In this document: one piece after another, positions 8,482 to 15,479 of the stretch
Layout of the letters: each line of letters begins with the position of its first letter
Position numbering within the stretch: the first letter of the stretch is position 1
From: an uncultured Pseudomonas sp.
GTDB taxonomy: Bacteria; Pseudomonadota; Gammaproteobacteria; Pseudomonadales; Pseudomonadaceae
DNA length: 32,235 nucleotides
NCBI RefSeq assembly: GCF_946885955.1
Contig: NZ_CAMPHI010000051.1
Location: forward strand, 1 to 32,235
Direction: 5' to 3'
Notes under the pieces: model-generated
What the model was told of the DNA's origin: nothing
The model's database searches: none
Seen by the model: only the letters and a program-made list of their open reading frames with translations
Translations under genes and position numbers: made by a program

Positions 8482-8979
8482 CTACCTGGGGAGGAAATGG
8501 CCGGGGATTATCTCGCCATTGCGCGTAACCTGCACGCTGCGGCCGAATAAAAAGCCGGTTTTTACCTGGCCGCTGAGGCTGTAGTGGATCGGCTCCTCGG
8601 GTTTTTCCAGAAGCTTCACGATGCGCCTTAGATGCCGCCACAGGTTAGTGCGCACAGGCACGTCGAACTCATGGTGGCCATGCGCCGGAACGGTGAACCA
8701 GGTGCTGGATTCGCCCTCGGCCAGCTTCACCTCGTTGAGGTACACGCTGTAATCGAGGCCGCGCACGGGCAGGCTTACGGGATTGGGGTTGTCGATGCGG
8801 AAGCGCAGGTTGAACTGCTGTTCCAGTAGCTTGGCTTTGATGACGTCGACGTTGACCAGGCGGACTTCCGGGTCTTTGAACCCGCCCGAGGTCCAGGAGG
8901 AACATCCGCCGAGGCCTGAGCACAGGCCGAAAAACATCAATAGGCTAAATATTTTTATCGTTTGCGCCTGAAGAAACAT
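8482..8979 (-). CDS. LEA14-like (WHy domain) lipoprotein
   Basis: A 165-residue predicted lipoprotein. After a hydrophobic signal (residues 5-22) comes the lipobox LGGC with Cys26. The rest fits the LEA type 2 / WHy beta-sandwich: VRLVNVDVIKAKLLEQQFNL, then FRIDNPNPVSLPVRGLDYSV, where the NPNP turn is the family hallmark, and LSGQVKTGFLFGRSV near the end. WHy-domain proteins are linked to stress and envelope protection, but no precise function is known. The open frame extends to 9030; the ATG at 8979 is preferred for its GGAG at about 7 nt and its clean signal peptide. It heads the LEA14 / SEC-C / DUF2489 cluster. Confidence 0.85.
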   Translation of the reverse strand: MFLQAQTIKIFSLLMFFGLCSGLGGCSSWTSGGFKDPEVRLVNVDVIKAKLLEQQFNLRFRIDNPNPVSLPVRGLDYSVYLNEVKLAEGESSTWFTVPAHGHHEFDVPVRTNLWRHLRRIVKLLEKPEEPIHYSLSGQVKTGFLFGRSVQVTRNGEIIPGHFLPR

Positions 8980-9092
8980 TTCATACTCCGATATGACGGC
9001 CCAGTGTAACAAGCAACTGTTTACCTGCAACGTGTTGTGAGGGTAAAAAAACCTGCGCCATACTGAAGGCCGAATAGGACAGGAGTGTGACC

Positions 9093-9674
9093 ATGGCCCG
9101 TTATGAAATTGCCTTTGCCGGCCAGCTGGTGCCCGGCGCCCAGTTGGAGCTGGTCAAGGCCAATCTGGCCAAGCTGTTTCAGGCCGATGCGCAGCGTATC
9201 GCCTTGCTGTTTTCGGGTCGGCGCATGGTGATCAAGAACAACCTGGATGCGGCAGGGGCGGAGAAGTATCGCGCCACCCTGGAGCGGGCCGGGGCCTTGG
9301 CCCTCGTGCAGGCCATGCCGGAGGACATCGAAGAAATCGAGCTGGCGCCACCGCCTGTCGCTGCGCCGCAGCCTGTTTCGACGCCTGTAGCGCCGCCGGC
9401 CGTTGTCCAGGCGCAGGGCTCGGAAGGTGCGCCGGGACGCTTGCAGGTCGCCCCGCGGGACGAGTACATGGCGGCTTTTGCCGCGGTGGACGCGCCTGAT
9501 TTCGGCATCGCGCCTTTGGGCGACGACCTCCAGGACGACCAGCCGGCGCCCTCTGCCCCGACACTGGATCTATCGCAGTTCAGCCTGGCGCCAGTCGGTA
9601 GTGATATGGGGCAGGCCAAGGGCGCGCCCGCCGGGCCGCCTCCGGATGTGTCGCATCTGAAATTGCAGGAGTGA
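9093..9674 (+). CDS. Pseudomonas protein of unknown function with alpha/beta N-terminal module and Pro/Ala linker
   Basis: A 193-residue cytoplasmic protein with no signal or membrane segment. Residues 1-75 form a compact module (ARYEIAFAGQLVPGAQ, then LFSGRRMVIKNNLDAAGAEK and YRATLERAGA). I have seen this pattern at the N-terminus of other gamma-proteobacterial hypothetical proteins, but cannot name a function for it. Residues 83-110 are a Pro/Ala linker. The acidic C-terminal part carries two similar short units (LDLSQFSLAP and PPDVSHLKLQ), which may be a short linear motif repeated. The start ATG at 9093 is set by AGGAG at 9081-9085; a GTG two codons upstream is less likely. It is convergent with the gene at 9712. 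Confidence 0.75.
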   Translation: MARYEIAFAGQLVPGAQLELVKANLAKLFQADAQRIALLFSGRRMVIKNNLDAAGAEKYRATLERAGALALVQAMPEDIEEIELAPPPVAAPQPVSTPVAPPAVVQAQGSEGAPGRLQVAPRDEYMAAFAAVDAPDFGIAPLGDDLQDDQPAPSAPTLDLSQFSLAPVGSDMGQAKGAPAGPPPDVSHLKLQE

Positions 9675-9711
9675 TACCGGCGGGCTTCCGTGGGGGACAT
9701 TGGCGCAGCGC

Positions 9712-10842
9712 TTAGTTGCTGGCAGCGGTCTGCTCGGTTGCCGTGCATTTGGCCTGGGCCTCGGCCGGAGTCAGGTCGCGGATCGAGGTGTAGAACAGTT
9801 CGCAGGTCTGCAGTTGATCGCTTACCTGCCATTTCTGCGTACAACTATTCAGCGTCGCCGCTGCATCGGCCCCTGGATTGCGTCCCATGTCAGCCTGCCA
9901 GCACGCCGCCGTAATGTCCTGGCCCATGACTTTTAATCCGGCCTGATCGGCCTTCTGTTGATCGCCGCCGTAGTTTTCCGGGTCGGCGGCATACCAGATA
10001 TAGCTCGGATGATTGCTGCCCAGCACCGCCACGCTACGTCCGGCCACCGGCGTGATCTGGCCAAGGCCGAGTACTCCGAGAGTCACCCCGTACTGCTGAT
10101 GGACCCAGTCGCGTACCGGTCCGCCGAAGGCCACCATCGGTAGCGATGGAACCTGGCTGTCGGCGCGGCTGGTCAGTTGCGCCACCATGTTTGTCTGGTA
10201 TGGCTGAAAGTAGCTGTAGGTATCGGCCAGCGTGCTGCCGGCGCTGGCGGGAGCGGCAATGGGGGCGATATCGATGATGGTCTGGTAGGCCGCGGTCTGC
10301 GCCAGCGGTACGCCGTTCTGCTCAAGCAGTTCGGCCCAGCGGTCGGTGGTCTTGGACTCCAGGTAGTCCTGCGCCTGGGTCAGCGAGTAATCGGGTGGGA
10401 AGTGCAGCAGCTCGACGCTGCGGCGGTTTTCCAGGGCCATGCCAAGCGGCAGGAAGAAGTACCAGTCGTACTGCCACTTTCCGTCGGCATTCAATTTGCT
10501 GGCACCCTGGTAGGCCAGATCGCCGGCTGCCAGCAGTTGTTCGAGCGGTTTGCCATAGTTGTCCGGCACCCCGCTGATGGTCGCGTAGAGTTCCCCGTTT
10601 TTGTCGCTGACATCGACCTTGGCCGCCGGGTAACCGTCGCGTTGTACGCTTTGGTCGAGGTAGTGCTCGACCGTCTCAGCCAGGCTCCAGTTGCGGTAAC
10701 AAATCGCGCTGCAGTTATTGGGGTAGGCGAACAACTGGCTGACCCGGGTGGGGCTGCCCAGGGCAATCCTGACATCCGCCTGGGCGTTGGCGGCGAGAAT
10801 CAACAAGCCGAGGGTGCTGATCAACCATTTCTGATGCTGCAT
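9712..10842 (-). CDS. Secreted six-cysteine protein of unknown function
   Basis: I do not recognise a family with a known role. The 376-residue protein has a classical signal peptide (MQHQKWLISTLGLLILAANA, cleavage near AQA-DV), so it is exported to the periplasm or beyond. The mature part has six cysteines, an even number suited to disulfides: C44 and C48 in NNCSAIC near the N-terminus, and C314, C334, C347 and C366 in the last 65 residues. The middle is rich in aromatic residues (WQYDWYFFLP, YSYFQPYQ). A GGGAG site lies 6 nt before the ATG at 10842. It follows ychJ by about 110 bp on the same strand. From memory, the PAO1 region has a comparable periplasmic hypothetical gene. Confidence 0.8.
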   Translation of the reverse strand: MQHQKWLISTLGLLILAANAQADVRIALGSPTRVSQLFAYPNNCSAICYRNWSLAETVEHYLDQSVQRDGYPAAKVDVSDKNGELYATISGVPDNYGKPLEQLLAAGDLAYQGASKLNADGKWQYDWYFFLPLGMALENRRSVELLHFPPDYSLTQAQDYLESKTTDRWAELLEQNGVPLAQTAAYQTIIDIAPIAAPASAGSTLADTYSYFQPYQTNMVAQLTSRADSQVPSLPMVAFGGPVRDWVHQQYGVTLGVLGLGQITPVAGRSVAVLGSNHPSYIWYAADPENYGGDQQKADQAGLKVMGQDITAACWQADMGRNPGADAAATLNSCTQKWQVSDQLQTCELFYTSIRDLTPAEAQAKCTATEQTAASN

Positions 10843-10953
10843 ATGCGTCTCCCTGCGTTCCTATCGCAAGCCGGCCGGCCTGGTTGCAGGCAAGCCTAGC
10901 CAATATTGCGATTCGGTCCAGGCGGGAGGTTGCAGGGTTGCCGAGGGAGGTTG

Positions 10954-11427
10954 CTAGAAGTAGGTCGCGCAGCACTTCTTGAACTTCTGCCCACTTTTGC
11001 AGGGGCAGGGATCGTTTCGGCCTGCGTTAACGGCAACGGTGGGATCAATGAAATACCAGCGACCGTCGCGCTGAACGAACGCCGAGCGTTCGCGATGGCG
11101 GTGTTCGCCATCGGCGTCGCGCCAGTGGGCGGTGAAGGTGACGAATGCCCGCGGCGGTTGGCCGCTTGGTGCTTCGCTGCTCTCGACCTCGAGGCCGAGC
11201 CACTGGCTTTGCTTGCTCCAGTCGTCGATCGCCGTGCGATCAAGGGCTGCCTGCTGGGCGGGCAGGGTGGTCGATACCAGGTAGTCGATCAGGCCCAGGA
11301 CGTACGCGCAGTAACGCGAACGCATCAAGGCTTGCGCACTCGCCGCGGGTTGGCCGGTGTGGCAAATTTGACAGCATTGAGCGTAGGACAGGCCGCTGCC
11401 GCACGGGCAGTCTTGAGTCGCGGTCAC
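10954..11427 (-). CDS. ychJ: YchJ family protein (UPF0225), SEC-C motif at both ends
   Basis: A small cytoplasmic protein of uncertain role with a zinc-binding SEC-C motif at each end: [13 protein letters not shown] near the N-terminus and [16 protein letters not shown] at the C-terminus. Between them is the NTF2-like central domain ([12 protein letters not shown], then [17 protein letters not shown]). The open frame starts at ATG 11451, which overlaps the upstream gene by 20 bp and has a poor ribosome site. GTG at 11427 has GGTGG about 7 nt upstream, gives the N-terminus [12 protein letters not shown] typical of the family (157 residues) and leaves a 4-bp gap, so it is preferred. It is transcribed after the DUF6231 gene. 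Confidence 0.88.
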   Translation of the reverse strand: MTATQDCPCGSGLSYAQCCQICHTGQPAASAQALMRSRYCAYVLGLIDYLVSTTLPAQQAALDRTAIDDWSKQSQWLGLEVESSEAPSGQPPRAFVTFTAHWRDADGEHRHRERSAFVQRDGRWYFIDPTVAVNAGRNDPCPCKSGQKFKKCCATYF

Positions 11428-11431
11428 GGCG

Positions 11432-11932
11432 TTACCACCAATACTTCCCATAGTTTTCCGGGTTGGCCCAGAACTTGGCGTTTAGCCAGTCAGGAACCTG
11501 CTTGTAGTCGAGAAGGTCGTAGGTGAACAAGCTGAGCACCTGTTCCGCACGCTGAAAGCGCTCGCTGGCTTGCAAGGCCAGGGAAAAGAAGTCGACGTCT
11601 TGCCAGGTACTGGCTTGCTGGTCGACCAGCACCGCCAGGCGGCTGGCATTCAGATTGCGAACGCCGCCGAGCAATTCCAGCCCGGCACGCTTGGGCAAAT
11701 GCTCCAGGCAATCGACAACCAGCGCGAGGTCGAAGCGTTGTGCGGCGAGTTCAGCGGGTAGCATTGCGGTTACAGGAGCATGGGCGATTTCGCATTCGGG
11801 GTGCGCTGCCTGATAGGCCGCCACCGCAGGCAGTTCGCTGGCGCCGATCAACAGCAGCCGTCTGGGCGCATAGCGTGCCAACAATGCGGCGATGGCCTGC
11901 TGTGGTGTGCGGGATGAAAGGCTGTCAGTCAT
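11432..11932 (-). CDS. DUF6231 family protein (methyltransferase-like fold)
   Basis: A 166-residue cytoplasmic protein that matches, from memory, a Pseudomonas-restricted family upstream of ychJ (PA1040-like). The layout resembles a small Rossmann-type methyltransferase: [17 protein letters not shown] as a possible nucleotide-binding beta-loop-helix, then [15 protein letters not shown], which resembles motif IV of SAM enzymes. However, the canonical glycine-rich GxGxG loop is not intact, so SAM binding is doubtful. The C-terminus ends in an aromatic tail ([16 protein letters not shown]). The ATG at 11932 lies 6 nt after a GGACT ribosome site. It probably shares a transcript with ychJ, 4 bp downstream. 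Confidence 0.75.
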   Translation of the reverse strand: MTDSLSSRTPQQAIAALLARYAPRRLLLIGASELPAVAAYQAAHPECEIAHAPVTAMLPAELAAQRFDLALVVDCLEHLPKRAGLELLGGVRNLNASRLAVLVDQQASTWQDVDFFSLALQASERFQRAEQVLSLFTYDLLDYKQVPDWLNAKFWANPENYGKYWW

Positions 11933-12096
11933 GGAGAGTCCTCGACGTGGAGGGCAAGATTAACGTGCACCGTAGACGAGGCATAGGGCGAATCTTTTCT
12001 GGCCATGGAGTCAAATAGCTATGGCGCATTGAACCGCCTACGTCTTTAATGCTTAAGTGTCGGTTCTACGCCGATTTCCCCATAGGAGAGATATAT

Positions 12097-12729
12097 ATGA
12101 GTATCGTAAGGAAAGCCGTACCCCTTATTTTGGCGACCAGTTTTCTGACCGGTTGTGCCGGTTTGCAGAAAACCGATTGGCCAACCTGTGCGGCGGTTGG
12201 TGGTGTCGGTGGCGCTGCGCTTGGTGCGATCGAGAGCTCGACTTGGGCCGCTGGTGGCGCGGTTGCCGGTGCTGGCATGGCCGCGGCATATTGCTGGGTG
12301 CATGGTGCCGGCGACGAGCAGGTGGCCATGGTCGAAGAAGAGGTGATGGCTGAAGAGCCCATGCAGACCGAGCCCGCCGAAGCGGTTCGCGTCGAGTTGG
12401 ACGTGAAATTCGACTTCGATAAAGCCAAGGTCAAGGACAACAGCTATGGCGATATCAAGAACCTCGCCGATTTCATGAACCAATACCCGCAGACCACCAC
12501 CGTGGTTGAAGGTCATACCGACTCCGTCGGCACCGATGCCTACAACCAGGGCCTGTCGGAGCGCCGCGCCAATGCCGTGCGCGACGTGCTGGTTAATCAG
12601 TACGGCGTATCCGGTGATCGGGTCAACGCGGTAGGTTATGGCGAGTCCCGCCCGGTGGCCGACAATGCCACTGACAGCGGTCGCGCGATCAACCGTCGTG
12701 TGGAAGCGGAAGTCGAAGCTCGCCCATAA
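12097..12729 (+). CDS. OmpA family outer-membrane lipoprotein (first of tandem pair)
   Basis: A 210-residue lipoprotein. The signal ends in lipobox LTGC with Cys20. Residues 33-64 are a Gly/Ala-rich hairpin-like stretch (VGGVGGAALGAIESSTWAAG) bracketed by C31 (WPTC) and C66. After an acidic linker rich in Glu (75-95), the OmpA C-terminal domain (100-208) carries the peptidoglycan-binding signature GHTDSVGTDAYNQGLSERRA, with D142 and R156/157 as expected diaminopimelate contacts. It probably tethers the outer membrane to the wall. The ATG at 12097 follows AGGAGAG. The open frame extends upstream to 12049 without a signal. It is a paralogue of the next gene; from memory it corresponds to PA1041. 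Confidence 0.9.
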   Translation: MSIVRKAVPLILATSFLTGCAGLQKTDWPTCAAVGGVGGAALGAIESSTWAAGGAVAGAGMAAAYCWVHGAGDEQVAMVEEEVMAEEPMQTEPAEAVRVELDVKFDFDKAKVKDNSYGDIKNLADFMNQYPQTTTVVEGHTDSVGTDAYNQGLSERRANAVRDVLVNQYGVSGDRVNAVGYGESRPVADNATDSGRAINRRVEAEVEARP

Positions 12730-12781
12730 GGCTGGCTAGCCCGGACTTTTCATTCGGAGCAGGCAATCTGCCAGTTTCGAT

Positions 12782-12810
12782 TTGTTAAGCCTTGGCGGTA
12801 GGTCTTTACT
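12782..12810 (+). promoter_or_regulatory. Candidate promoter of the second OmpA-like gene
   Basis: TTGTTA (12782-12787) and TTTACT (12805-12810) with exactly 17 bp between; each matches 4 of 6 sigma-70 consensus bases. A start near 12817 would fall inside the dyad at 12814-12841, so that dyad may be an operator at the transcription start or a leader hairpin. Inference from sequence only. Confidence 0.4.
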
Positions 12811-12813
12811 TCT

Positions 12814-12841
12814 GTGTTACCGGCATCTACGTCGGTGACAC
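12814..12841. repeat. Inverted repeat abutting the ribosome site of the second OmpA-like gene
   Basis: Arms GTGTTACCG (12814-12822) and CGGTGACAC (12833-12841) pair over 9 positions, one of them a G.U wobble in RNA. The loop is 10 nt. The right arm ends directly at the AGGAG ribosome site (12842-12846) of the ATG at 12854. It could be a regulator-binding dyad or a hairpin affecting translation. Confidence 0.55.
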
Positions 12842-12853
12842 AGGAGATCTACC

Positions 12854-13594
12854 ATGAGAGCTCGAATTTCGAGGTCTATTTTTACCTTTCTCTTGGCCAG
12901 TAGTGTTCTCTCGGGTTGCGTCACGACTTCCAGTACGGGAGACGCGCCGTTAAACCAAGGGAATTGGCCCCTGTGCAGTGCGATTGGCGGTCTGGCCGGC
13001 GGCGGCCTTGGCGCTCTCGAAAGTTCAAGCTGGGCAACGGGTGGCGCGGTAGCCGGTGCGGTTATCGGGACTCTGATTTGTTATGCCCAGGACGGTGATG
13101 AAGATCAGGACGGTGTATTCGATCGACGCGATCGTTGCCCCGGAACGCCTGCCGGTACCCCGGTCCATCACAATGGCTGCCCGCTCAAGACCTATCCTGC
13201 GGCAGTTGCCCCTGAAGAACCAGAAGCTGCACCCATGCCTGAGAGCGAAGTCATCGTGCTCAGTGATCTGGGCGATGTGCTGTTCGCTTTTGATTCCGCG
13301 GAACTGACTGCCGCTGCCCGGGATGTCCTGACGCAGATCGGTAGCCGTCTGATGGGGGCCGACCTGGTCAGCGTCAAAGTGGTTGGGCATACCGACAGTA
13401 TCGGGTCGGATGCTTACAACCAGGGTCTGTCCGAACGCCGGGCGAAGAGTGTGGCGGATTTCCTGGTCAGTCAGGGCATACCTGCCGGCAAGGTCACCAC
13501 GGAAGGCTTCGGTGAAAGTCAGTCGGTGGCGGACAACGCCAGCGATGCGGGCCGGGCACAGAATCGCCGTGTCGAGTTGCATGTGGTGCGGTGA
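12854..13594 (+). CDS. OmpA family lipoprotein with thrombospondin type 3 repeat (second of tandem pair)
   Basis: A 246-residue lipoprotein: lipobox LSGC with Cys22, then a Gly-rich segment (44-74) nearly parallel to the previous gene's (WPLC, then LGALESSSWATGGAVAGA). It is bracketed by C41 and C76, the same 35-residue spacing as C31-C66 there. Unlike its neighbour it has a calcium-binding TSP type 3 unit (about 80-111: DGDEDQDGVFDRRDRCPGTP), with its own cysteine pair C96/C110. The OmpA peptidoglycan-binding domain follows (135-245; GHTDSIGSDAYNQGLSERRA). The ATG at 12854 has AGGAG about 7 nt upstream. Synonymous divergence between the pair indicates an old duplication. Confidence 0.92.
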   Translation: MRARISRSIFTFLLASSVLSGCVTTSSTGDAPLNQGNWPLCSAIGGLAGGGLGALESSSWATGGAVAGAVIGTLICYAQDGDEDQDGVFDRRDRCPGTPAGTPVHHNGCPLKTYPAAVAPEEPEAAPMPESEVIVLSDLGDVLFAFDSAELTAAARDVLTQIGSRLMGADLVSVKVVGHTDSIGSDAYNQGLSERRAKSVADFLVSQGIPAGKVTTEGFGESQSVADNASDAGRAQNRRVELHVVR

Positions 13595-13613
13595 GCATTG
13601 AGCGCTGGAACGA

Positions 13614-13642
13614 ACGGGGACCTCAGGGTCCCCGTGTTTTTT
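13614..13642 (+). terminator. Rho-independent terminator after the OmpA pair
   Basis: Stem ACGGGGACC (13614-13622) with GGTCCCCGT (13627-13635), loop TCAG, followed by G and six T (13637-13642). It is 20 bp after the stop of the second OmpA-like gene. Confidence 0.92.
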
Positions 13643-13717
13643 CCGCCTTGGGCTGGCAATCGACGACCTTAAGCCGTTATGTTGCGCCACAACAATAAAT
13701 ACGACGGCGGGGCGCAG

Positions 13718-14026
13718 ATGAAGGTGATGTTGATTGCGGGTAAGGCGTTGGCCGGGTTGTTCTGGTTAAGCCTGTTGGGGGCGGTGGGCGGTCTGCTGGC
13801 AAAGCCCTTCGACCAGTTGCTGAGCCTCCTGGCCCTGGTATTGATTGGGGTTCATTGCATCGAACTGTGGCTGTTCAGCGGCGCATTCGCTGGGCGCGAC
13901 AGGCCCTGGCTGGATCGTCTGCAGGTGATGGCCTTCGGCGTGTTCCACCTGTCCGCGATGCAACTCGCACCGGCACCCGAGGCGCAAGCGCAACAGGACA
14001 GCCCGATGGAGGTCGCCCATGCGTAG
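13718..14026 (+). CDS. DUF1145 family small membrane protein
   Basis: A 102-residue integral membrane protein with about three hydrophobic segments: residues 8-26 (AGLFWLSLLGAVGGLLA), 32-58 (LLSLLALVLIGVHCIELWLF) and 70-85 (VMAFGVFHLSAMQL). The HCIELWLF segment and the overall size match DUF1145 in memory. Its function is unknown. The frame is open to 13679; the ATG at 13718 begins the hydrophobic core cleanly but has only a modest GGGGCG upstream. Its last 8 bp overlap the next gene, so the two are probably co-translated. Confidence 0.8.
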   Translation: MKVMLIAGKALAGLFWLSLLGAVGGLLAKPFDQLLSLLALVLIGVHCIELWLFSGAFAGRDRPWLDRLQVMAFGVFHLSAMQLAPAPEAQAQQDSPMEVAHA

Positions 14027-14792
14027 CCTGTTGCTACCGCTGATGTTGATCAGCACCTGGGTGGTCGCCGAAACCCAGGTGCAGGTGGATGCCCATGGCG
14101 TCATGCGCCTGCCGGGGAACCTCGATGTTCTGGTGCTCGAGCGTCTGGATGTCGCCGAACATGGCACCCTGTTGGTACCGGCTCAGGTCAGCGAAATTCG
14201 CGTGAGCGAATTGAGCCTCGGACCGCAAGCGCGGATAGCCATCGCGCCGAGCGATCGGGTGCTGCGCCTGGAAATCGAGCGTGCGCAGATTGCCGCAGGC
14301 GCGCAATTGATTGCCCGAGGTGCCGCCGGTACGTTCGAAAGTCCGGCCCTGCCGGGGCGCAGTCTGCATATTCGCTTGCAGGCAATCGGGCCTGAGGAAG
14401 TGATGCCGATATTGCTGATCGATGCGCGCGGCGGCAACGGTGCGCCGGGTTACGCCGGGCTTGATGGCGCCGACGGCAAACCGGGTGGTTGCACCTGGGG
14501 GCAGGCCAGTAAGGGCCATGATGGTCAGAACGGTGGCAATGGCCAGCCGGGTGCCGCAGGCGGCATGGTGCGTGTCGAAGTGCCGGCGACATTCCCCGTC
14601 GAATTGCTGCAGGGGCGCGTCGAGGGCGGCGAGGGCGGTCCTGCCGGTGCCGGAGGCAAGCCCGGTTCGGGGGGCGCGACCAAGGGCTGTTGGTTGTACA
14701 GCACCGATGGCGCTGGCGAGGGTCGGCCCGGACAAGCCGGCCAGGCTGGTCCGCATGGGGCCGCTGGCGCACTCGACGTGGTGCGCTTCTAA
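14019..14792 (+). CDS. Collagen-like exported protein
   Basis: A 257-residue protein with a short signal peptide (MRSLLLPLMLISTWVVA-ETQ). Residues 20-135 are beta-rich with no named domain. Then two glycine-rich collagen-like tracts follow: 138-182 (GNGAPGYAGLDGADGKPGG, then KGHDGQNGGNGQPGAAGG) and 202-250 (GGEGGPAGAGGKPGSGG, then GRPGQAGQAGPHGAAG). They are separated by a 20-residue beta-strand-like insert. Each tract carries one cysteine (C158, C224). The G-X-Y rhythm is interrupted, so a full triple helix is not assured. The start ATG at 14019 lies inside the DUF1145 gene, with GGAGG 6 nt upstream. Surface or matrix use is inference. Confidence 0.85.
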   Translation: MRSLLLPLMLISTWVVAETQVQVDAHGVMRLPGNLDVLVLERLDVAEHGTLLVPAQVSEIRVSELSLGPQARIAIAPSDRVLRLEIERAQIAAGAQLIARGAAGTFESPALPGRSLHIRLQAIGPEEVMPILLIDARGGNGAPGYAGLDGADGKPGGCTWGQASKGHDGQNGGNGQPGAAGGMVRVEVPATFPVELLQGRVEGGEGGPAGAGGKPGSGGATKGCWLYSTDGAGEGRPGQAGQAGPHGAAGALDVVRF

Positions 14793-14814
14793 CGACGATT
14801 CGCTCGCGGGCGGG

Positions 14815-14846
14815 CGCCGGCGGCTATCGATAGCCCGCCGGCGTTT
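14815..14846. terminator. GC-rich hairpin between convergent genes
   Basis: CGCCGGCGGCTA (14815-14826) pairs with TAGCC-C-GCCGGCG (14831-14843), with one bulged base and a 4-nt loop. It lies between the ends of the collagen-like gene (+) and the CopD-family gene (-). Only a short T-run (TTT) follows on the plus strand, so it is a weak or factor-assisted bidirectional terminator at best. Confidence 0.45.
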
Positions 14847-14858
14847 GTCTGTCGCGAC

Positions 14859-15323
14859 TCAGAAGCCCGGGCGGGCGGCGGCGATGCTGACCAGGGCCAG
14901 GCCCACCAGTAGGTTGGTACCGACCAGGCGGCGAATGCGTGCCAGTACCGCGCCGCCGGTGGGCCAGTCCTGGGCTTCGATGGCACGGCGCAGTTCCGGC
15001 AATTGCAGCGCCTGAATCCGCAGAAACAGGGCAAGCATCACCAGGTACAGGCCGATCATCACCTGCACATAGCGTGGCGCCGTTTCGAAACCGGCGAAGC
15101 GCAGGTGCAACAGACCGATGCCTGACGCTGGCAGGACGATTACCGCCGCCCATACCCAACGGAAGAACCGCGGGAATACCTGCCCCCACAGCTTCAGGCG
15201 TGCTGGTGCCTCCAGGGCCTCGACGGCGGCGGGACGCAGCACCATCCAGGCGAAGAACATCCCGCCCACCCAGATCAGTGCGGCGAGCAGGTGCAGGCTG
15301 TAGCCGAAAGCATATAGGGTCAT
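14859..15323 (-). CDS. CopD family membrane protein
   Basis: A 154-residue inner-membrane protein with four predicted transmembrane helices: about 5-27 (YSLHLLAALIWVGGMFFAWM), 52-76 (FFRWVWAAVIVLPASGIGLL), 84-104 and 132-150. The first helix has the HLLAALIWVGG pattern of the CopD domain, where a conserved histidine is thought to take part in copper or haem-related transport. No CopC, copper sensor or second Cop gene is nearby, so copper transport is not demonstrated. The ATG at 15323 follows GGAG by 7 nt. It is divergent from dinG and convergent with the collagen-like gene. Confidence 0.82.
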   Translation of the reverse strand: MTLYAFGYSLHLLAALIWVGGMFFAWMVLRPAAVEALEAPARLKLWGQVFPRFFRWVWAAVIVLPASGIGLLHLRFAGFETAPRYVQVMIGLYLVMLALFLRIQALQLPELRRAIEAQDWPTGGAVLARIRRLVGTNLLVGLALVSIAAARPGF

Positions 15324-15418
15324 GCCAATCTCCGAATAATCAGGACGTAATGGGTGAAAGCCGGTGCGGAGTTTTGCCGCGGCCGGACAAGCGATTCTGC
15401 GCAGGATCGATTAGCGCG

Positions 15419-15429
15419 CTATGATAGCG
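15419..15429 (+). promoter_or_regulatory. Candidate -10 region of dinG within a small palindrome
   Basis: TATGAT (15420-15425) matches 5 of 6 bases of the -10 consensus and lies inside the perfect 11-bp palindrome GCTATGATAGC. It is 55 bp before the dinG ATG. No good -35 hexamer is seen at 16-18 bp. No LexA-type CTG-N10-CAG box was found here. Confidence 0.35.
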
Positions 15430-15479
15430 GCCGTTTGCAAACACTGAAAATTTATCCAGTTACCTCGCGCCCGAATCCC

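Noticed and set aside
9712..10842. Uracil-DNA-glycosylase-like HPS motif (GSNHPS) in the secreted protein
   Set aside because: The match is six residues only; the protein has a signal peptide and no other glycosylase motif.
11432..11932. Functional SAM methyltransferase
   Set aside because: The fold pattern is suggestive, but the glycine-rich SAM loop is not intact, so only the family name is given.
15324..15479. LexA box before dinG
   Set aside because: dinG is LexA-controlled in E. coli, but no CTG-N10-CAG palindrome of acceptable quality is present here.
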